A stretch of 64,000 bases of DNA from Bartonella apihabitans (GCF_030758755.1 NZ_CP132387.1:620001-684000); one strand, 5' to 3'. Shown: positions 37,256 through 47,160, counted from the first letter of the stretch. Notes: generated by a model from the sequence alone, not told the origin. Made by a program: numbers and translations.

Positions 37256-37665
37256 TATTCATCTCCTTCATTATTGTCATCATCGCGTGAGCGACGCGAA
37301 CGACGTGGACGCTCGTCATCTTTGCCATAACGATCATCACGGTCACGGCGGGAAAGCATAGCTGACTGGCCTTCCTCAAGCTCGTTAACGCGAATGGTCA
37401 TATAACGGAGAATGTCTTCATTGATGCGCATCTGACGTTCAACTTCTGCAATGGCAGCAGCCGGAGCATCGATATTCATCAAAGTATAATAGGCTTTGCG
37501 ATTCTTGCGAATACGATAGGTGAGGGTGCGTAAACCCCAATTTTCAATACGCCCGACTTTACCGCCATTGGCTTCGATAACGCCCTTGTAGAGTTCTACA
37601 AGCTGGTCAACCTGTTGCGGTGCAATATCCTGTCGGGCAAGGAACACATGTTCATAAAGAGCCAT
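37255..37665 (-). CDS. rpsF: 30S ribosomal protein S6
   Basis: Small-subunit protein that pairs with S18. 136 aa beginning [20 protein letters not shown], with [19 protein letters not shown] and [10 protein letters not shown] as family landmarks. The C-terminal tail is rich in Arg/Asp/Glu ([18 protein letters not shown]), disordered, and typical of the order. It is the first gene of the operon; the promoter should be in the 336-base divergent gap before the PAP2 gene. Confidence 0.97.
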   Translation of the reverse strand: MALYEHVFLARQDIAPQQVDQLVELYKGVIEANGGKVGRIENWGLRTLTYRIRKNRKAYYTLMNIDAPAAAIAEVERQMRINEDILRYMTIRVNELEEGQSAMLSRRDRDDRYGKDDERPRRSRRSRDDDNNEGDE

Positions 37666-38001
37666 TGTTTTGCCTTTCTTCGGTTAATCTTTGTCGACTT
37701 CCGGCGCAGAGCCTCTGCGACTTGCCTTTTCGGAAAACCCGAAGAAGAAAGGACGCGTGTTTCGAGACATTCGAGAGCGGAGACACGGGAGGCTTGAAAC
37801 ATTAATGTTTCCTGTCGCATTCCAGGCGACCCTCCGTTCAACCCCCGGCCAAATGCCGACAATGAACGGGCGGTTTCTACAGTCATTTTATAAAAATAGC
37901 AAGAAGGAAGCGGTTGAAAACTGTTTTTTATTTGGAAGAATGATGATGTCGATATATGAGTGGCGAAATTGCAAACTGCCAAAATTCGGAGTTAGGCCAA
38001 A
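37666..38001. other. Divergent intergenic region rpsF / PAP2 gene
   Basis: About 336 bases with no supported gene; open frames here lack start signals. Both flanking genes read away from it, so it should hold the ribosomal protein promoter. No riboswitch-like or S6-S18 autoregulatory hairpin could be assigned by eye. Confidence 0.4.
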
Positions 38002-38586
38002 ATGGCATTTCTGGAAAATATCGATATTCTCATTTTCAACTTTCTCGCTGCAACGCCTCAAACCCCGACAGTTATGGCATATTTCGGGATTATTTGCGCA
38101 AAATTCCTGATTTATTTCATCCCCTTTCATTTGATAATATTGTGGTTTCTGGGAGGGCGCGGAGAACGCCAGACTGCGCTTGCAATTTTCTTCGCAGTTG
38201 TAATCGGTTTAATTTTTAGTTTCGTTATAGGACATTTGTGCTACCGCCCCCGCCCATTTGTGGCCGGAATTGCGAAAGCTCTGATAGAACATAAAGAAAA
38301 TGCCTCGTTTCCTAGCAATCACGCATTAATATTCACAATTTACGTATTCTCTCTTTATTTCTATCGCTATAAGCACGTGGCGCGATTTGGGCTTGCATTG
38401 GGATTATTGACGTGTTGGGCACGCATTTTTACAGGTGTGCATTATCCGTCGGATATTCTGGGCGGTGTAGTTCTCGGACTTGTTATCGCAATGTTTGTCA
38501 TTCATATTGTTATGCCGTTTGTTCCCAAATTTGTTTATCAGTTACCTTATTCACCAAAAGGAAGAGGAACGGATTTGGAAGCATAG
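38002..38586 (+). CDS. PAP2-family membrane phosphatase (undecaprenyl-diphosphatase-like)
   Basis: A 194-residue integral membrane acid phosphatase. The three family motifs are present: CYRPRPF (variant of K-x6-RP), SFPSNHA (PSGH-like with catalytic His) and RIFTGVHYPSDILGG (SR-x5-H-x3-D-like). Length and motifs resemble BcrC-type enzymes that recycle undecaprenyl pyrophosphate for cell-wall synthesis; lipid A or phosphatidylglycerophosphate phosphatases are alternatives. It stands alone 84 bases before fabD. Confidence 0.83.
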   Translation: MAFLENIDILIFNFLAATPQTPTVMAYFGIICAKFLIYFIPFHLIILWFLGGRGERQTALAIFFAVVIGLIFSFVIGHLCYRPRPFVAGIAKALIEHKENASFPSNHALIFTIYVFSLYFYRYKHVARFGLALGLLTCWARIFTGVHYPSDILGGVVLGLVIAMFVIHIVMPFVPKFVYQLPYSPKGRGTDLEA

Positions 38587-38670
38587 TAGACTATGTCCGG
38601 CTTGACTTTTGTTGCTTTTATAGGTCAAGACCGGATAATGTTTGTTTTTTGAACCAAGGAGTGCACTCTA

Positions 38671-39615
38671 GTGGTTTATGCATTTACTTTCCCCGGTCAG
38701 GGGAGTCAGTCCGTTGGTATGGGTAAAGCTTTAGCAGAACAGTTTCCCGAAGCGCGGGCTATATTTGAAGAGGTAGACGATGCGTTGGGCGAAAAGCTTT
38801 CGTCTGTCATGTTCGAAGGACCGGAAGATGTGCTGACTTTGACAGCCAATGCACAACCCGCTCTGATGGCCGTTTCAATGGCAGTGATCAGGGTGCTGGA
38901 AAAAAACGGCCTTGATTTGAAATCGAAGGTATCATTTGTGGCGGGGCATTCTTTAGGTGAATATTCGGCACTTTGTGCTGCGGGAACATTCAGCCTTGCC
39001 GATACTGCACGGCTTTTGAGAATTCGTGGAAATGCAATGCAGGCAGCTGTCGCTGTAGGCGAGGGTGCAATGGCAGCAATCATCGGCCTTGAAGAAGAGG
39101 TCGTTTCCGAAATTTGCAGTTCGGTTCTGGGCGAGGGGATTTGCGAAATTGCCAATGACAATGGCGGTGGTCAATTGGTTATTTCTGGAGCTACAAAAGC
39201 CGTTAATGCAGCGGCAAAGCTTGCAACTGAAAAAGGAGCAAAAAGAGCAATTCTTCTTTCGGTTTCTGCGCCGTTCCATTCAAGCTTGATGCAACCGGCT
39301 GCAGATGCGATGCATGATGCACTTCTTGACGTCAATAAATTGGCGCCGGTGGTTCCTGTCATTCCCAATGTTTCTGTGGAACCGGAAACAGATCCAGAAA
39401 AAATAATCGAGTTATTGGTTCATCAGGTGACAGGCCGTGTCAGGTGGCGTGAAACCGTCGAATGGTTTGCTGCCCATCGTGTTGATACGCTTTTTGAAAT
39501 TGGTTCCGGTAAAGTGCTTACCGGCCTTGCAAGAAGAATTGACCGGAATCTGAATGGTATGACGGTCGGCACTGCGGAAGAAATAGAAAATGCGCTGAAA
39601 GCGCTAGGGGTATAA
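38671..39615 (+). CDS. fabD: Malonyl-CoA:ACP transacylase
   Basis: Loads malonyl groups from CoA onto acyl carrier protein. The catalytic serine is in GHSLGEYSA at about residue 95, the N-terminus reads AFTFPGQGSQSVGMGK, and the catalytic His is in SAPFHSSLM. 314 aa. The GTG at 38671 follows AAGGAGTG, which supports it. First gene of fabD-fabG-acpP-fabF; fabG begins 15 bases downstream. Confidence 0.96.
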   Translation: MVYAFTFPGQGSQSVGMGKALAEQFPEARAIFEEVDDALGEKLSSVMFEGPEDVLTLTANAQPALMAVSMAVIRVLEKNGLDLKSKVSFVAGHSLGEYSALCAAGTFSLADTARLLRIRGNAMQAAVAVGEGAMAAIIGLEEEVVSEICSSVLGEGICEIANDNGGGQLVISGATKAVNAAAKLATEKGAKRAILLSVSAPFHSSLMQPAADAMHDALLDVNKLAPVVPVIPNVSVEPETDPEKIIELLVHQVTGRVRWRETVEWFAAHRVDTLFEIGSGKVLTGLARRIDRNLNGMTVGTAEEIENALKALGV

Positions 39616-39630
39616 TCAGGGAATTTGACA

Positions 39631-40368
39631 ATGTTTGATTTTAAAGGGCGCAAAGCACTTGTAACCGGAGCAACCGGCGGCATTGGAGAAGCAATTGCAC
39701 GTCAACTCCATGAACGTGGCGCTATTGTCGGACTTCATGGTACGCGTGAAGAAAAGCTTAAAAGTCTTGCTGAAGATCTGGGTGACAATTGTTTTGTTTT
39801 TCCCGCCAATCTGTCGGACCGTGAAGAGATCGCCAAATTGGCTGAAAAAGCCGAAAGCGAAATGGAAGGGATCGATATTCTGGTCAATAATGCCGGGATT
39901 ACCCGTGACGGTCTTTTTGTGCGAATGAGTGACAAAGATTGGGATGATGTACTGGCAGTTAATCTGACGGCCGTATTTCTTCTTACGCGTGCATTAACGC
40001 ATCCGATGATGCGCCGACGCTATGGTCGTATTATCAATATTTCTTCTATTGTCGGTGTTATCGGCAATCCGGGGCAAACCAATTATTGTGCAACAAAAGC
40101 CGGTGTCATCGGATTCTCGAAATCCTTGGCGCAGGAAATTGCAAGCCGTAATGTAACTGTCAATTGTATTGCTCCAGGCTTCATTGAGTTGGCCATGACC
40201 GATAAGCTCAACGATAAACAGAAAGAGACAATTATGTCGGCTATTCCGATGAGAAGAATGGGGACAAGTAAAGATGTAGCTGCGGCGGCAATTTATCTTG
40301 CAAGTGACGAAGCTGCATTTGTTACCGGCCAGACATTACACGTAAACGGTGGTATGGCTATGATCTAA
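39631..40368 (+). CDS. fabG: 3-oxoacyl-[ACP] reductase
   Basis: NADPH-dependent reduction of beta-ketoacyl-ACP. TGATGGIGEAIA is the nucleotide-binding motif, NNAGITRDGL follows, the catalytic Ser is in NISSIVG, and Tyr/Lys are in YCATKAGVIGFSK. The C-terminus VTGQTLHVNGGMAMI is characteristic of FabG rather than other SDRs. 245 aa from the ATG at 39631; a TTG two codons upstream is less likely. Confidence 0.96.
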   Translation: MFDFKGRKALVTGATGGIGEAIARQLHERGAIVGLHGTREEKLKSLAEDLGDNCFVFPANLSDREEIAKLAEKAESEMEGIDILVNNAGITRDGLFVRMSDKDWDDVLAVNLTAVFLLTRALTHPMMRRRYGRIINISSIVGVIGNPGQTNYCATKAGVIGFSKSLAQEIASRNVTVNCIAPGFIELAMTDKLNDKQKETIMSAIPMRRMGTSKDVAAAAIYLASDEAAFVTGQTLHVNGGMAMI

Positions 40369-40734
40369 TAGAGCTTTGCAATGAGACTCGCATGCATATT
40401 CGAAGAAAGCGGGCGAACATTGTCAAAGCGGAAACGCATTATTTTATGCCAAGTCTGTGATTTTTTTAATTTTGCTCGAGAAGAAACACAGGATTTTGGC
40501 ATAAAATTAAAATAAAGACGCAAAATTCGTTAAAATATCTTTGCGTCTTGGCGCTGAGCATGGTAATTGGCGCCTTTAAGGCCGGTTCGTAAAACCGGTT
40601 AATCCCTTGAGAGGGATATCCACAGGATGTATTTGAAAACCTAAAAATCATAGGTGTAAATGCATCTATTGCTTGATTAGATGAGCCCGTGCCGCTAACC
40701 AAGGCAGGGAAACAACAAAAGTCGAGGATCCGAC
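40369..40734. other. fabG-acpP intergenic region with several hairpins
   Basis: 366 bases without a gene. An inverted repeat AAGACGCAAA (40515-40524) / TTTGCGTCTT (40540-40549) has a 15-base loop. Two compact hairpins follow back to back: CCGGTT/AACCGG (40582-40598) and ATCCCT/AGGGAT (40602-40617). These lie 120-220 bases before acpP, and could be a fabG terminator plus acpP leader structure. Confidence 0.5.
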
Positions 40735-40971
40735 ATGAGTGATACAGCAGAACGCGTCAAGAAAATCGTCATCGAACATCTTGGTGTTGATGCAAATAAA
40801 GTAACCGAAAACGCAAGTTTCATTGACGATCTTGGTGCCGATAGTCTTGACACCGTAGAATTGGTCATGGCTTTTGAAGAAGAATTCGGTGTAGAAATTC
40901 CGGACGACGCTGCCGAAACAATTTTGACCGTCGGCGATGCAGTCAAGTTTATTGACAAGGCTTCGGCCTGA
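40735..40971 (+). CDS. acpP: Acyl carrier protein
   Basis: Carries growing acyl chains on a 4'-phosphopantetheine arm. 78 aa, strongly acidic; the modified serine is Ser37 or so in [12 protein letters not shown]. The start [18 protein letters not shown] is standard and a GAGGATCC sequence precedes the ATG. Between fabG and fabF as in most proteobacteria; a terminator follows at once, consistent with very high expression of acpP relative to fabF. Confidence 0.98.
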   Translation: MSDTAERVKKIVIEHLGVDANKVTENASFIDDLGADSLDTVELVMAFEEEFGVEIPDDAAETILTVGDAVKFIDKASA

Positions 40972-40978
40972 TTTCTTT

Positions 40979-41022
40979 GGGAGACAGAAACGCTATAAAG
41001 TTTTTGTCTCCATTGCTTTTTT
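40979..41022 (+). terminator. Rho-independent terminator after acpP
   Basis: GGGAGACAGAAAC pairs with GTTTTTGTCTCC (one G-T pair) around an eight-base loop, ending about 41011, and CTTTTTT follows at 41016-41022. It starts about eight bases past the acpP stop codon and lies before fabF, so most transcripts should end here. Confidence 0.85.
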
Positions 41023-41076
41023 ACTCGTAGACAACGGGTAATTCGGTTTGTTTATAGAAGATTGGGAATTGGAAGT

Positions 41077-42339
41077 ATGAGACGTGTCGTCATTACCGGT
41101 ATGGGATTGGTTTCTCCACTGGCCGGCGACGTGGAGCATAGCTGGAAGCGGCTTCTCGAAGGTAAGAGCGGCGTTCGCCGTGTTACCGAATTTGATGTCG
41201 ATGATCTTCCGTGTCAAATTGCCGGTCGTATCCCGTTGGGTGACGGCTCGAATGGCACATTCAATGCCGATCTTCACATGGAACCCAAGGAACAACGTAA
41301 GGTTGATCCGTTTATCCTCTATGCAATGGGTGCAGCAGACGAGGCACTTGATGATGCTGGTTGGCATCCAACAAGTGATGAAGACCAGATTCGTACCGGC
41401 GTTATGATCGGTTCCGGTATTGGCGGTGTCGAGGGCATTGTCGAGGCTGGATATACGCTGCGTGATAAAGGGCCAAGGCGCATCTCGCCATTTTTTATTC
41501 CAGGCCGTCTTATCAATCTGGCATCGGGTTATGTTTCGATAAAGCATCAGTTGCGTGGTCCCAATCACGCGGTGGTAACTGCTTGTTCTACCGGTTCTCA
41601 TGCCATAGGTGATGCCTCACGGCTGATTGCTCTTGACGATGCCGATGTTATGCTCGCCGGCGGAACAGAATCGCCGGTTAATCGTATTTCGCTCGCAGGG
41701 TTTGCAGCGTGTAAGGCACTTTCGACAGGCCGCAATAACGATCCCGAACATGCGTCACGTCCTTACGATATTGATCGTGACGGATTTGTAATGGGTGAAG
41801 GCTCTGCCATCGTCGTTCTGGAAGAACTCGAACACGCGAAAAAACGCGGGGCGAAAATCTACGCAGAAGTGATCGGCTATGGTTTGTCCGGCGATGCCCA
41901 TCATATTACCGCGCCATCCGAAAGCGGTGAAGGGGCTGAACGTTGTATGCGGGCAGCTATAAAACGTGCCGGCATTGACCCTTCCGAAATTGACTATATC
42001 AATGCGCATGGTACGTCTACAATGGCCGACACAATCGAACTTGCCGCCGTTGAACGTGTCATGGGAGCGCATGCATCCGAAGTTTCGATGTCCTCGACCA
42101 AGTCGTCAATAGGCCATCTTCTGGGTGCGGCCGGTGCTGCAGAAGCTATTTTCAGTGTTCTAGCCATTCGCGATAACATAGCACCTGCTACGATCAATCT
42201 CGATCATCCATCTGTCGAGACAAAAATCGATCTCGTGCCGCACAAACCGCGTGAACGTAAGATAGATACTATTCTATCAAATTCGTTCGGTTTCGGGGGA
42301 ACCAATGCGTCATTGATCATGCGCCGGTTTTCAAAATAA
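41077..42339 (+). CDS. fabF: 3-oxoacyl-[ACP] synthase II
   Basis: Condensing enzyme that elongates acyl-ACP with malonyl-ACP. The catalytic Cys is in VVTACSTGSHAIGD, the two His in NAHGTSTMAD and KSSIGHLLGAAG, and the C-terminus ends SNSFGFGGTNASLIM. 420 aa from the ATG at 41077 (MRRVVITGMGLVSP), with TTGGAAG upstream; the TTG five codons earlier is not needed. mltG follows about 106 bases later. Confidence 0.97.
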   Translation: MRRVVITGMGLVSPLAGDVEHSWKRLLEGKSGVRRVTEFDVDDLPCQIAGRIPLGDGSNGTFNADLHMEPKEQRKVDPFILYAMGAADEALDDAGWHPTSDEDQIRTGVMIGSGIGGVEGIVEAGYTLRDKGPRRISPFFIPGRLINLASGYVSIKHQLRGPNHAVVTACSTGSHAIGDASRLIALDDADVMLAGGTESPVNRISLAGFAACKALSTGRNNDPEHASRPYDIDRDGFVMGEGSAIVVLEELEHAKKRGAKIYAEVIGYGLSGDAHHITAPSESGEGAERCMRAAIKRAGIDPSEIDYINAHGTSTMADTIELAAVERVMGAHASEVSMSSTKSSIGHLLGAAGAAEAIFSVLAIRDNIAPATINLDHPSVETKIDLVPHKPRERKIDTILSNSFGFGGTNASLIMRRFSK

Positions 42340-42445
42340 TAAATGTTGATGTAAATCTATACGATTTGGCACGCCTTGAAATTTCGCCGCAATCTTGAGA
42401 TAAGTGGAAATGACAAGCCTTTTATAGCAAACAGGATGTGCGTTT

Positions 42446-43878
42446 ATGTCTGACGAAGAAAAGAAGATGACATCCGATTCTAATGAAATTTCGTCATCCG
42501 GGTCAGAACAACAACCATCGCAATCTGAAGAGGCAAAAACACCATTGGCGAAAGATCATTCCTTGATCGTTGAGGATTTGCCACAAGACGAGACCAATTC
42601 GGCCCAATCGCCGCTGGATCAATCGAAACGGGAAACGTCCCCCGCGCAATCAAAAACAGAAGCGACAGAGAGCTCGCAATCACCTAACCAAACGTCCGGG
42701 AGCCAATCATCTCTTCCCGAGAAAGATCAATCTTCCCCAAGTGACGCTGTCCACGAAAAAAATAACGGGTCAGCTTTATCTACGCCAAGTGACAACAATG
42801 GAAAGGGGATAAATAAGGGTGACAATGGTTCTGGGCCAATGACGAGAAAAAAGTAAAGGCCAAGCCAAGCCGTTCCAAAGTCGCGCGTAATCCGCTGGTT
42901 ATCCTTGGTAATTTCTTTCTGATGCTGGTTATCGTCATTATTCTGGCGGTTACGATACCGGTTTACGTCGGGAAAAATATGTTTATCGCGGCTGGTTCGC
43001 TAACAGAAGACCATGTTGTTCTTATTAATCAAGGCGCGGGAATCAGGGAAATTGCTTCGATACTTGAAAAACAGGGGTTGATAAGGTCAGCCGACATTTT
43101 TGTTTACGGAGTAAATTATCAAGGTAAAGCGCGGCTCTTGAAAGCTGGTGAATATGCTATTCCTGCACATGCTTCGATGAAGACGATCATGGATATATTG
43201 GTCAATGGAAAATCGATCGAGCATTCATTCACCGTTCCTGAAGGGTTGACTGTTGCGCAGGTTTTTGACCGTCTTGCAGCGAATGATATTCTGGTAGGCG
43301 AGTTGCCAAAAAATTTCCCTCCCGAGGGCAGTTTGATGGCCGATACCGTCAATTTTACACGTGGTACCACTCGTGAACAAATAATAAAACGGCTACGGGA
43401 CGGCCAACAAAAGCTTATCGCCGATATATGGGCGAAACGTGCACCCGATTTACCGCTCAAGAACATCAATGAATTTGTGACACTCGCTTCGATTGTCGAG
43501 AAAGAAACCGGCATTGCATCCGAACGACCGCAAGTCGCTGCGGTGTTTTTTAACAGACTTGCAAAAAATATGCGCTTGCAATCCGATCCGACGGTTATTT
43601 ATGGGCTGTTTGGCGGAAAAGGAAAACCATCCGATAGGCCGATTTACCAGTCCGATCTCGATAAAGAAACGCCATATAATACGTACAAAATTAACGGTCT
43701 TCCCCCCACACCGATTGCCAATCCGGGGCGTGATGCTCTGGAAGCTGTCGCCAATCCACCAAAAACGGACGCACTTTATTTTGTCGCAGACGGTACGGGC
43801 GGGCATGTGTTTTCGAAGACGCTTGAGGAACACAATGCAAATGTACGCAAATGGCGTGCGTTGCAAAAGAACGAATAA
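42446..43878 (+). CDS. mltG: Endolytic murein transglycosylase MltG, one-base frameshift as sequenced
   Basis: Inner-membrane enzyme that cuts nascent glycan strands and so ends their synthesis. The first 125 or so residues are a Ser/Gln/Asp/Lys-rich, disordered cytosolic extension (ESSQSPNQTSGSQSS), then one transmembrane helix (FFLMLVIVIILAVTIPVYV), a LysM-like domain and the YceG catalytic domain with the active-site Glu in LASIVEKETG. The frame breaks at about 42822-42824: the first part stops at 42856; the rest reads in the -1 frame. One C restored (GACAATGG to GACCAATGG) gives GDQWFWANDEKK and 477 aa. Confidence 0.88.
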
Positions 43879-44241
43879 GATAAAGATAAGAGTTATACAA
43901 ATAATATATTAAGATATATTACTATAATTATATTTTGTTAAAACATCAATAAAATTATAACTTTTTTAAAATCATATGTATTTAATTTTTTTGTAGAAAA
44001 ATATAATATAACTTTTATATGATTAAAAATATATATTAATTTATGGGTTTTAAATATAAATAATATTTGACAATTATTTTTAATTTAAAAATATTTTTCC
44101 ATGCAATTCGAATAATATTTTGAAAGTCGTCGAAACATTAAAGTTACGTCCTGAAACTGTATTGTCCAAGGTATCTAATGTATAGGTACGGTCGATCGTT
44201 TTTATTCTAGAATATTTTTTAAAAATACGTTTTGAACTTGA

Positions 44242-44430
44242 CTAATTAATTATTGCGGTAAATGCGATATGATTATTATGTGACAAGCATTGATCGCATC
44301 CGTCTAAAGGTTGCTTGTAATAAAAAATGTGACTTGTGATGGGAGCACACAATTTAGCACATAAATAAGGTCGAATTCCTGCCATTTTGTATGTTTGGAA
44401 TTGATTGTCGATACCCCATATTTTCAACAT
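44242..44430 (-). CDS. Possible small gene or gene remnant
   Basis: A 62-residue frame starting MLKIWGIDNQFQTYKM, preceded by AAGGGAG at good spacing. The first six residues, MLKIWG, resemble the N-terminus of many bacterial glutathione S-transferases, but the rest (IRPYLCAKLCAPITSHIF) does not continue that fold, so this could be the eroded 5' end of such a gene. It is alone in an AT-rich non-coding stretch. Low confidence; no function should be assumed. Confidence 0.25.
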   Translation of the reverse strand: MLKIWGIDNQFQTYKMAGIRPYLCAKLCAPITSHIFYYKQPLDGCDQCLSHNNHIAFTAIIN

Positions 44431-44501
44431 TTCCGGTTCTCCCTTATACAGAAAATTGGTGATTGAAGGCAGCATTTCCGTAAATCTGGTTCACCCTTAG
44501 A

Positions 44502-44550
44502 ATTTTCCGAAACATCAGCAATGATTATTTTCCGAAACATCAGCAATGAT
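44502..44550. repeat. Tandem 25-bp repeat, two copies
   Basis: ATTTTCCGAAACATCAGCAA plus TGATT (44502-44526) is repeated at once at 44527-44550, identical over 24 bases. It lies in the accessory insert's non-coding leader. Confidence 0.9.
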
Positions 44551-45330
44551 CGATGTGATCTGATTTGCTTGAATTGGGTAGCGGCAATTTATACCATAGG
44601 CCAAGGCACATGCTGTCATGTGAGGTTCTCGCTCGATTTCTTCGGTTTGTTAGTCGTGACAAATTGGATATTTTTATAGGTTAGATCTTTTTGTCGAGAT
44701 GTGTTCGGTGTTGCTCCACACCTGTTTCAAGACAATTTAGCATGATCCAATTTCAATACCTGCTTTTATTCGTCGTCTAACCCTCTGGCGAATTTGATTG
44801 AATGCCTAAACATTGGATTAAGCGTCCACAAACAACGCAGTCAAACATGTCGTATTTAAAAGCCAGAGTCTCAGTTGGTTTTGGAAATGGTGCTTTCATG
44901 CGATGTTTATGAACAGAATGGTCGCATGGAAAGGTCTAATTCATTTTCCTTTTTCCTGATTGTCAAAAAATAGAGTGAAATGAGCTGGAAATATAATGAC
45001 GAAGAGCAACTGGAAACGGGTGAATTATGAACTTCATTCTTTCTTAAAGCGAAAATAAGTCTTGTATGCCGTGGTTTAGAAGCAATCCTTCCCTGGCAAT
45101 AAATGCATGATATTAATTGCCCGGAAATATTTCTGTCATACTGAAATAGGTTGGGATTTTTGGAAAATTCATGAAAAAATCGTTCGTCTGGAAACGGCAT
45201 AAGATAAGTGACGGTTGAATGCAGCTATCCGGATTAAAATAACTTGACGTTTTAAATCTATTCATAATATTCTATTAGACGGAAAAAAAATTTCATTGGA
45301 TGAAAATAATGTCTGGGAGGGCGCATTTGA

Positions 45331-47076
45331 ATGAGTACAGAAAATATTAAACAAGGTTTAAAAATTCAGGGCGGGGAAGCTGTTGCGAGAATGCTTAGAG
45401 CTTTTCATTGCGGACCGATGTTCGGAATGGGTGGGTTTCAGCTTTTACCAATGTACGAAGCTGCCCGAAAAATGAATTTGCAACATTTTTTAATAAATGA
45501 CGAACGTGTCGCCGCTTTCGCCGCAGATGCTTATGCGAAAGTTTCTGGACGGGTTGGATTGGCCGATGCTGCATTGGGACCTGGCGCGACGAATCTTGTT
45601 ACAGGGCTTGGTGAAGCATTGAATGCGGGAACACCTATGGTGTGTATTATTGGAGACACGCACCGCCTGCATTCATGGAAAAACATGACTTAAGAAGTGC
45701 GGCAAAACGATATTTTACGTCCAGTTTGCAAAGAACTTATTCGTGTTGAAATGATTGAGCGCATTCCCGAACTCATACGTAGGGCATTTTCAATAGCAAC
45801 ATCCGGACGGCCAGGACCCGTTGTGGTCGATATTCCTGAAGAAATAATGCATGACTACTATACGTTTTCACCCTCCGATTTTGAAGTAGATATAGCAAAT
45901 GAATCAATTCCGGCGTTACGTTGTCGGCCAGACAAAAAAGCTATCGAAAAGGCCGCAGCTTTGCTTATGCAAGCCAAACGTCCCCTTATTCTCGCTGGTG
46001 GGGGAGTGCACCTTTCGGGTGCGAATGAACAACTGACAAAATTTGTATCAGCCACAAATATTCCGGTAGCCCATACTTTAACCGGTAAAGGCTCGATTGC
46101 TTGTACAAACCGGCTTAACGCGGGGTTATTCGGTCGTTATGACCGTATAGCAAATAAACTGATCGAGGAGGCCGATGTTCTGTTTGTAATTGGTTGCAAG
46201 CTTGGCGAAATAGCGACGAAACGCTACACATTGTTACCAAAAGATAAAACTATCATTCATCTTGATCTTGTCGCTGAAGAATTTGAACGCACCACAGATG
46301 TCGATGTGAAGTTGTGGGGGGATGCGCGTTGCGGTTTAGAAGATTTATTGGAGGCTATCGATAGTGGGGCTTCCGCTTTACATCAACGATTGCAGCTTTA
46401 TAGTGATGAAGTTATAGAACGGATGTCCAATTGGCGCAATGAAGTATCAGAACGTCTTCATTCAAATGAACGTCCTATCAATATGGCTCGATTAATGACC
46501 GAGTTGAATAACGTTTTGCCGGAAGACGCGATTCTTGTCGCTGATGGCGGCTTCGCCGCACATTGGAGCGGACTTTTGTACGATACAAAACGAGCCGGGC
46601 GCGGTTTCTTGCCAGATCGCGGTTTTGCTTCCATAGGCTATGGTCTTCCGGGCGCAATAGGTGCGGCATTGGCTGCGCCCGGGAAGAGAGTAATGGCTTT
46701 AACCGGTGATAGTGGTTTTTGCATGGTCATCGGAGATTTGGAAACAGCTAAGAGACTTGACCTTGATATAACAATTATTGTCGTCAATAACGCTGCATCT
46801 GGATATGTAAAAGCGTTGCAACACCTCGTTTACGGAGCAGGACATTATCATTCATCCGATTTACATGAAGTCGATTTTGCATCAGTTGCAAATTCATTTG
46901 GCTGTAAAGGCATACGCGTTGAAGATCCAAACGAAATCCATAATGCGCTGAAAACCGCAATGTCCACAAAAGGGCCTGTTGTAATTGATGTCGTTGTAAC
47001 AAGAGATCCATCAAAAATGCTTCCCGGTGTCGATAATCGTGCAGCCACAATTAAAAAAGGCGATCGCATTGCCTGA
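45331..47076 (+). pseudogene. Thiamine-diphosphate enzyme (acetolactate synthase-like) with in-frame stop
   Basis: A 581-codon gene for a large thiamine-diphosphate enzyme of the acetolactate synthase/decarboxylase superfamily. The catalytic Glu is in INDERVAAFAADAYAK, the middle domain starts near residue 200 and the cofactor motif GDSGFCMVIGDLETAKRL ends with the paired Asn in IVVNNAAS. Codon 121 is TAA (45691-45693), in the phrase SWKNMT-stop-EVRQ; homologues have Gln-Glu there, so CAA to TAA by one transition is likely. Both halves are in the same frame, with no base gained or lost. AGGGCG precedes the ATG. It could make a 461-residue C-terminal product from 45697 but would lack the catalytic Glu. 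The true substrate is unknown; an MHS transporter and an IclR regulator follow. Confidence 0.8.
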
Positions 47077-47160
47077 CACGGGTTTGTTGGAGGTATAGAT
47101 TCAGTGAACGTTTTGGAAAAGCAGGAGGAAGCTTTTCCATACGTCTCAGGGGAGGGGTAA

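Larger units (their letters stand above)
43879..45330. other. Long AT-rich intergenic stretch at the left edge of the insert
   Basis: About 1.45 kb with no convincing gene. 43890-44130 is extremely AT-rich (nearly all A and T, with many TATA-like steps). A 25-bp tandem repeat lies at 44502-44550. On the minus strand, 44430 down to 44242 encodes a 62-residue frame with a good ribosome-binding site. Another minus frame, 45200-44907, lacks support. The right end (about 45200-45330) must hold the promoter of the thiamine-diphosphate enzyme gene. Confidence 0.6.

Noticed and set aside
5818..43000. Programmed frameshifting as a common explanation of the breaks
   Set aside because: There is no shared slippery heptamer plus downstream structure, and the sites differ in sequence; gains as well as losses occur.
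44907..45200. A 97-codon minus-strand open frame in the insert leader
   Set aside because: No ribosome-binding site and no recognisable fold; it is probably chance.
45691..45693. Recoding of TAA to an amino acid
   Set aside because: TAA serves as the normal stop elsewhere in the window, and no recoding signal or insertion element was recognised nearby.
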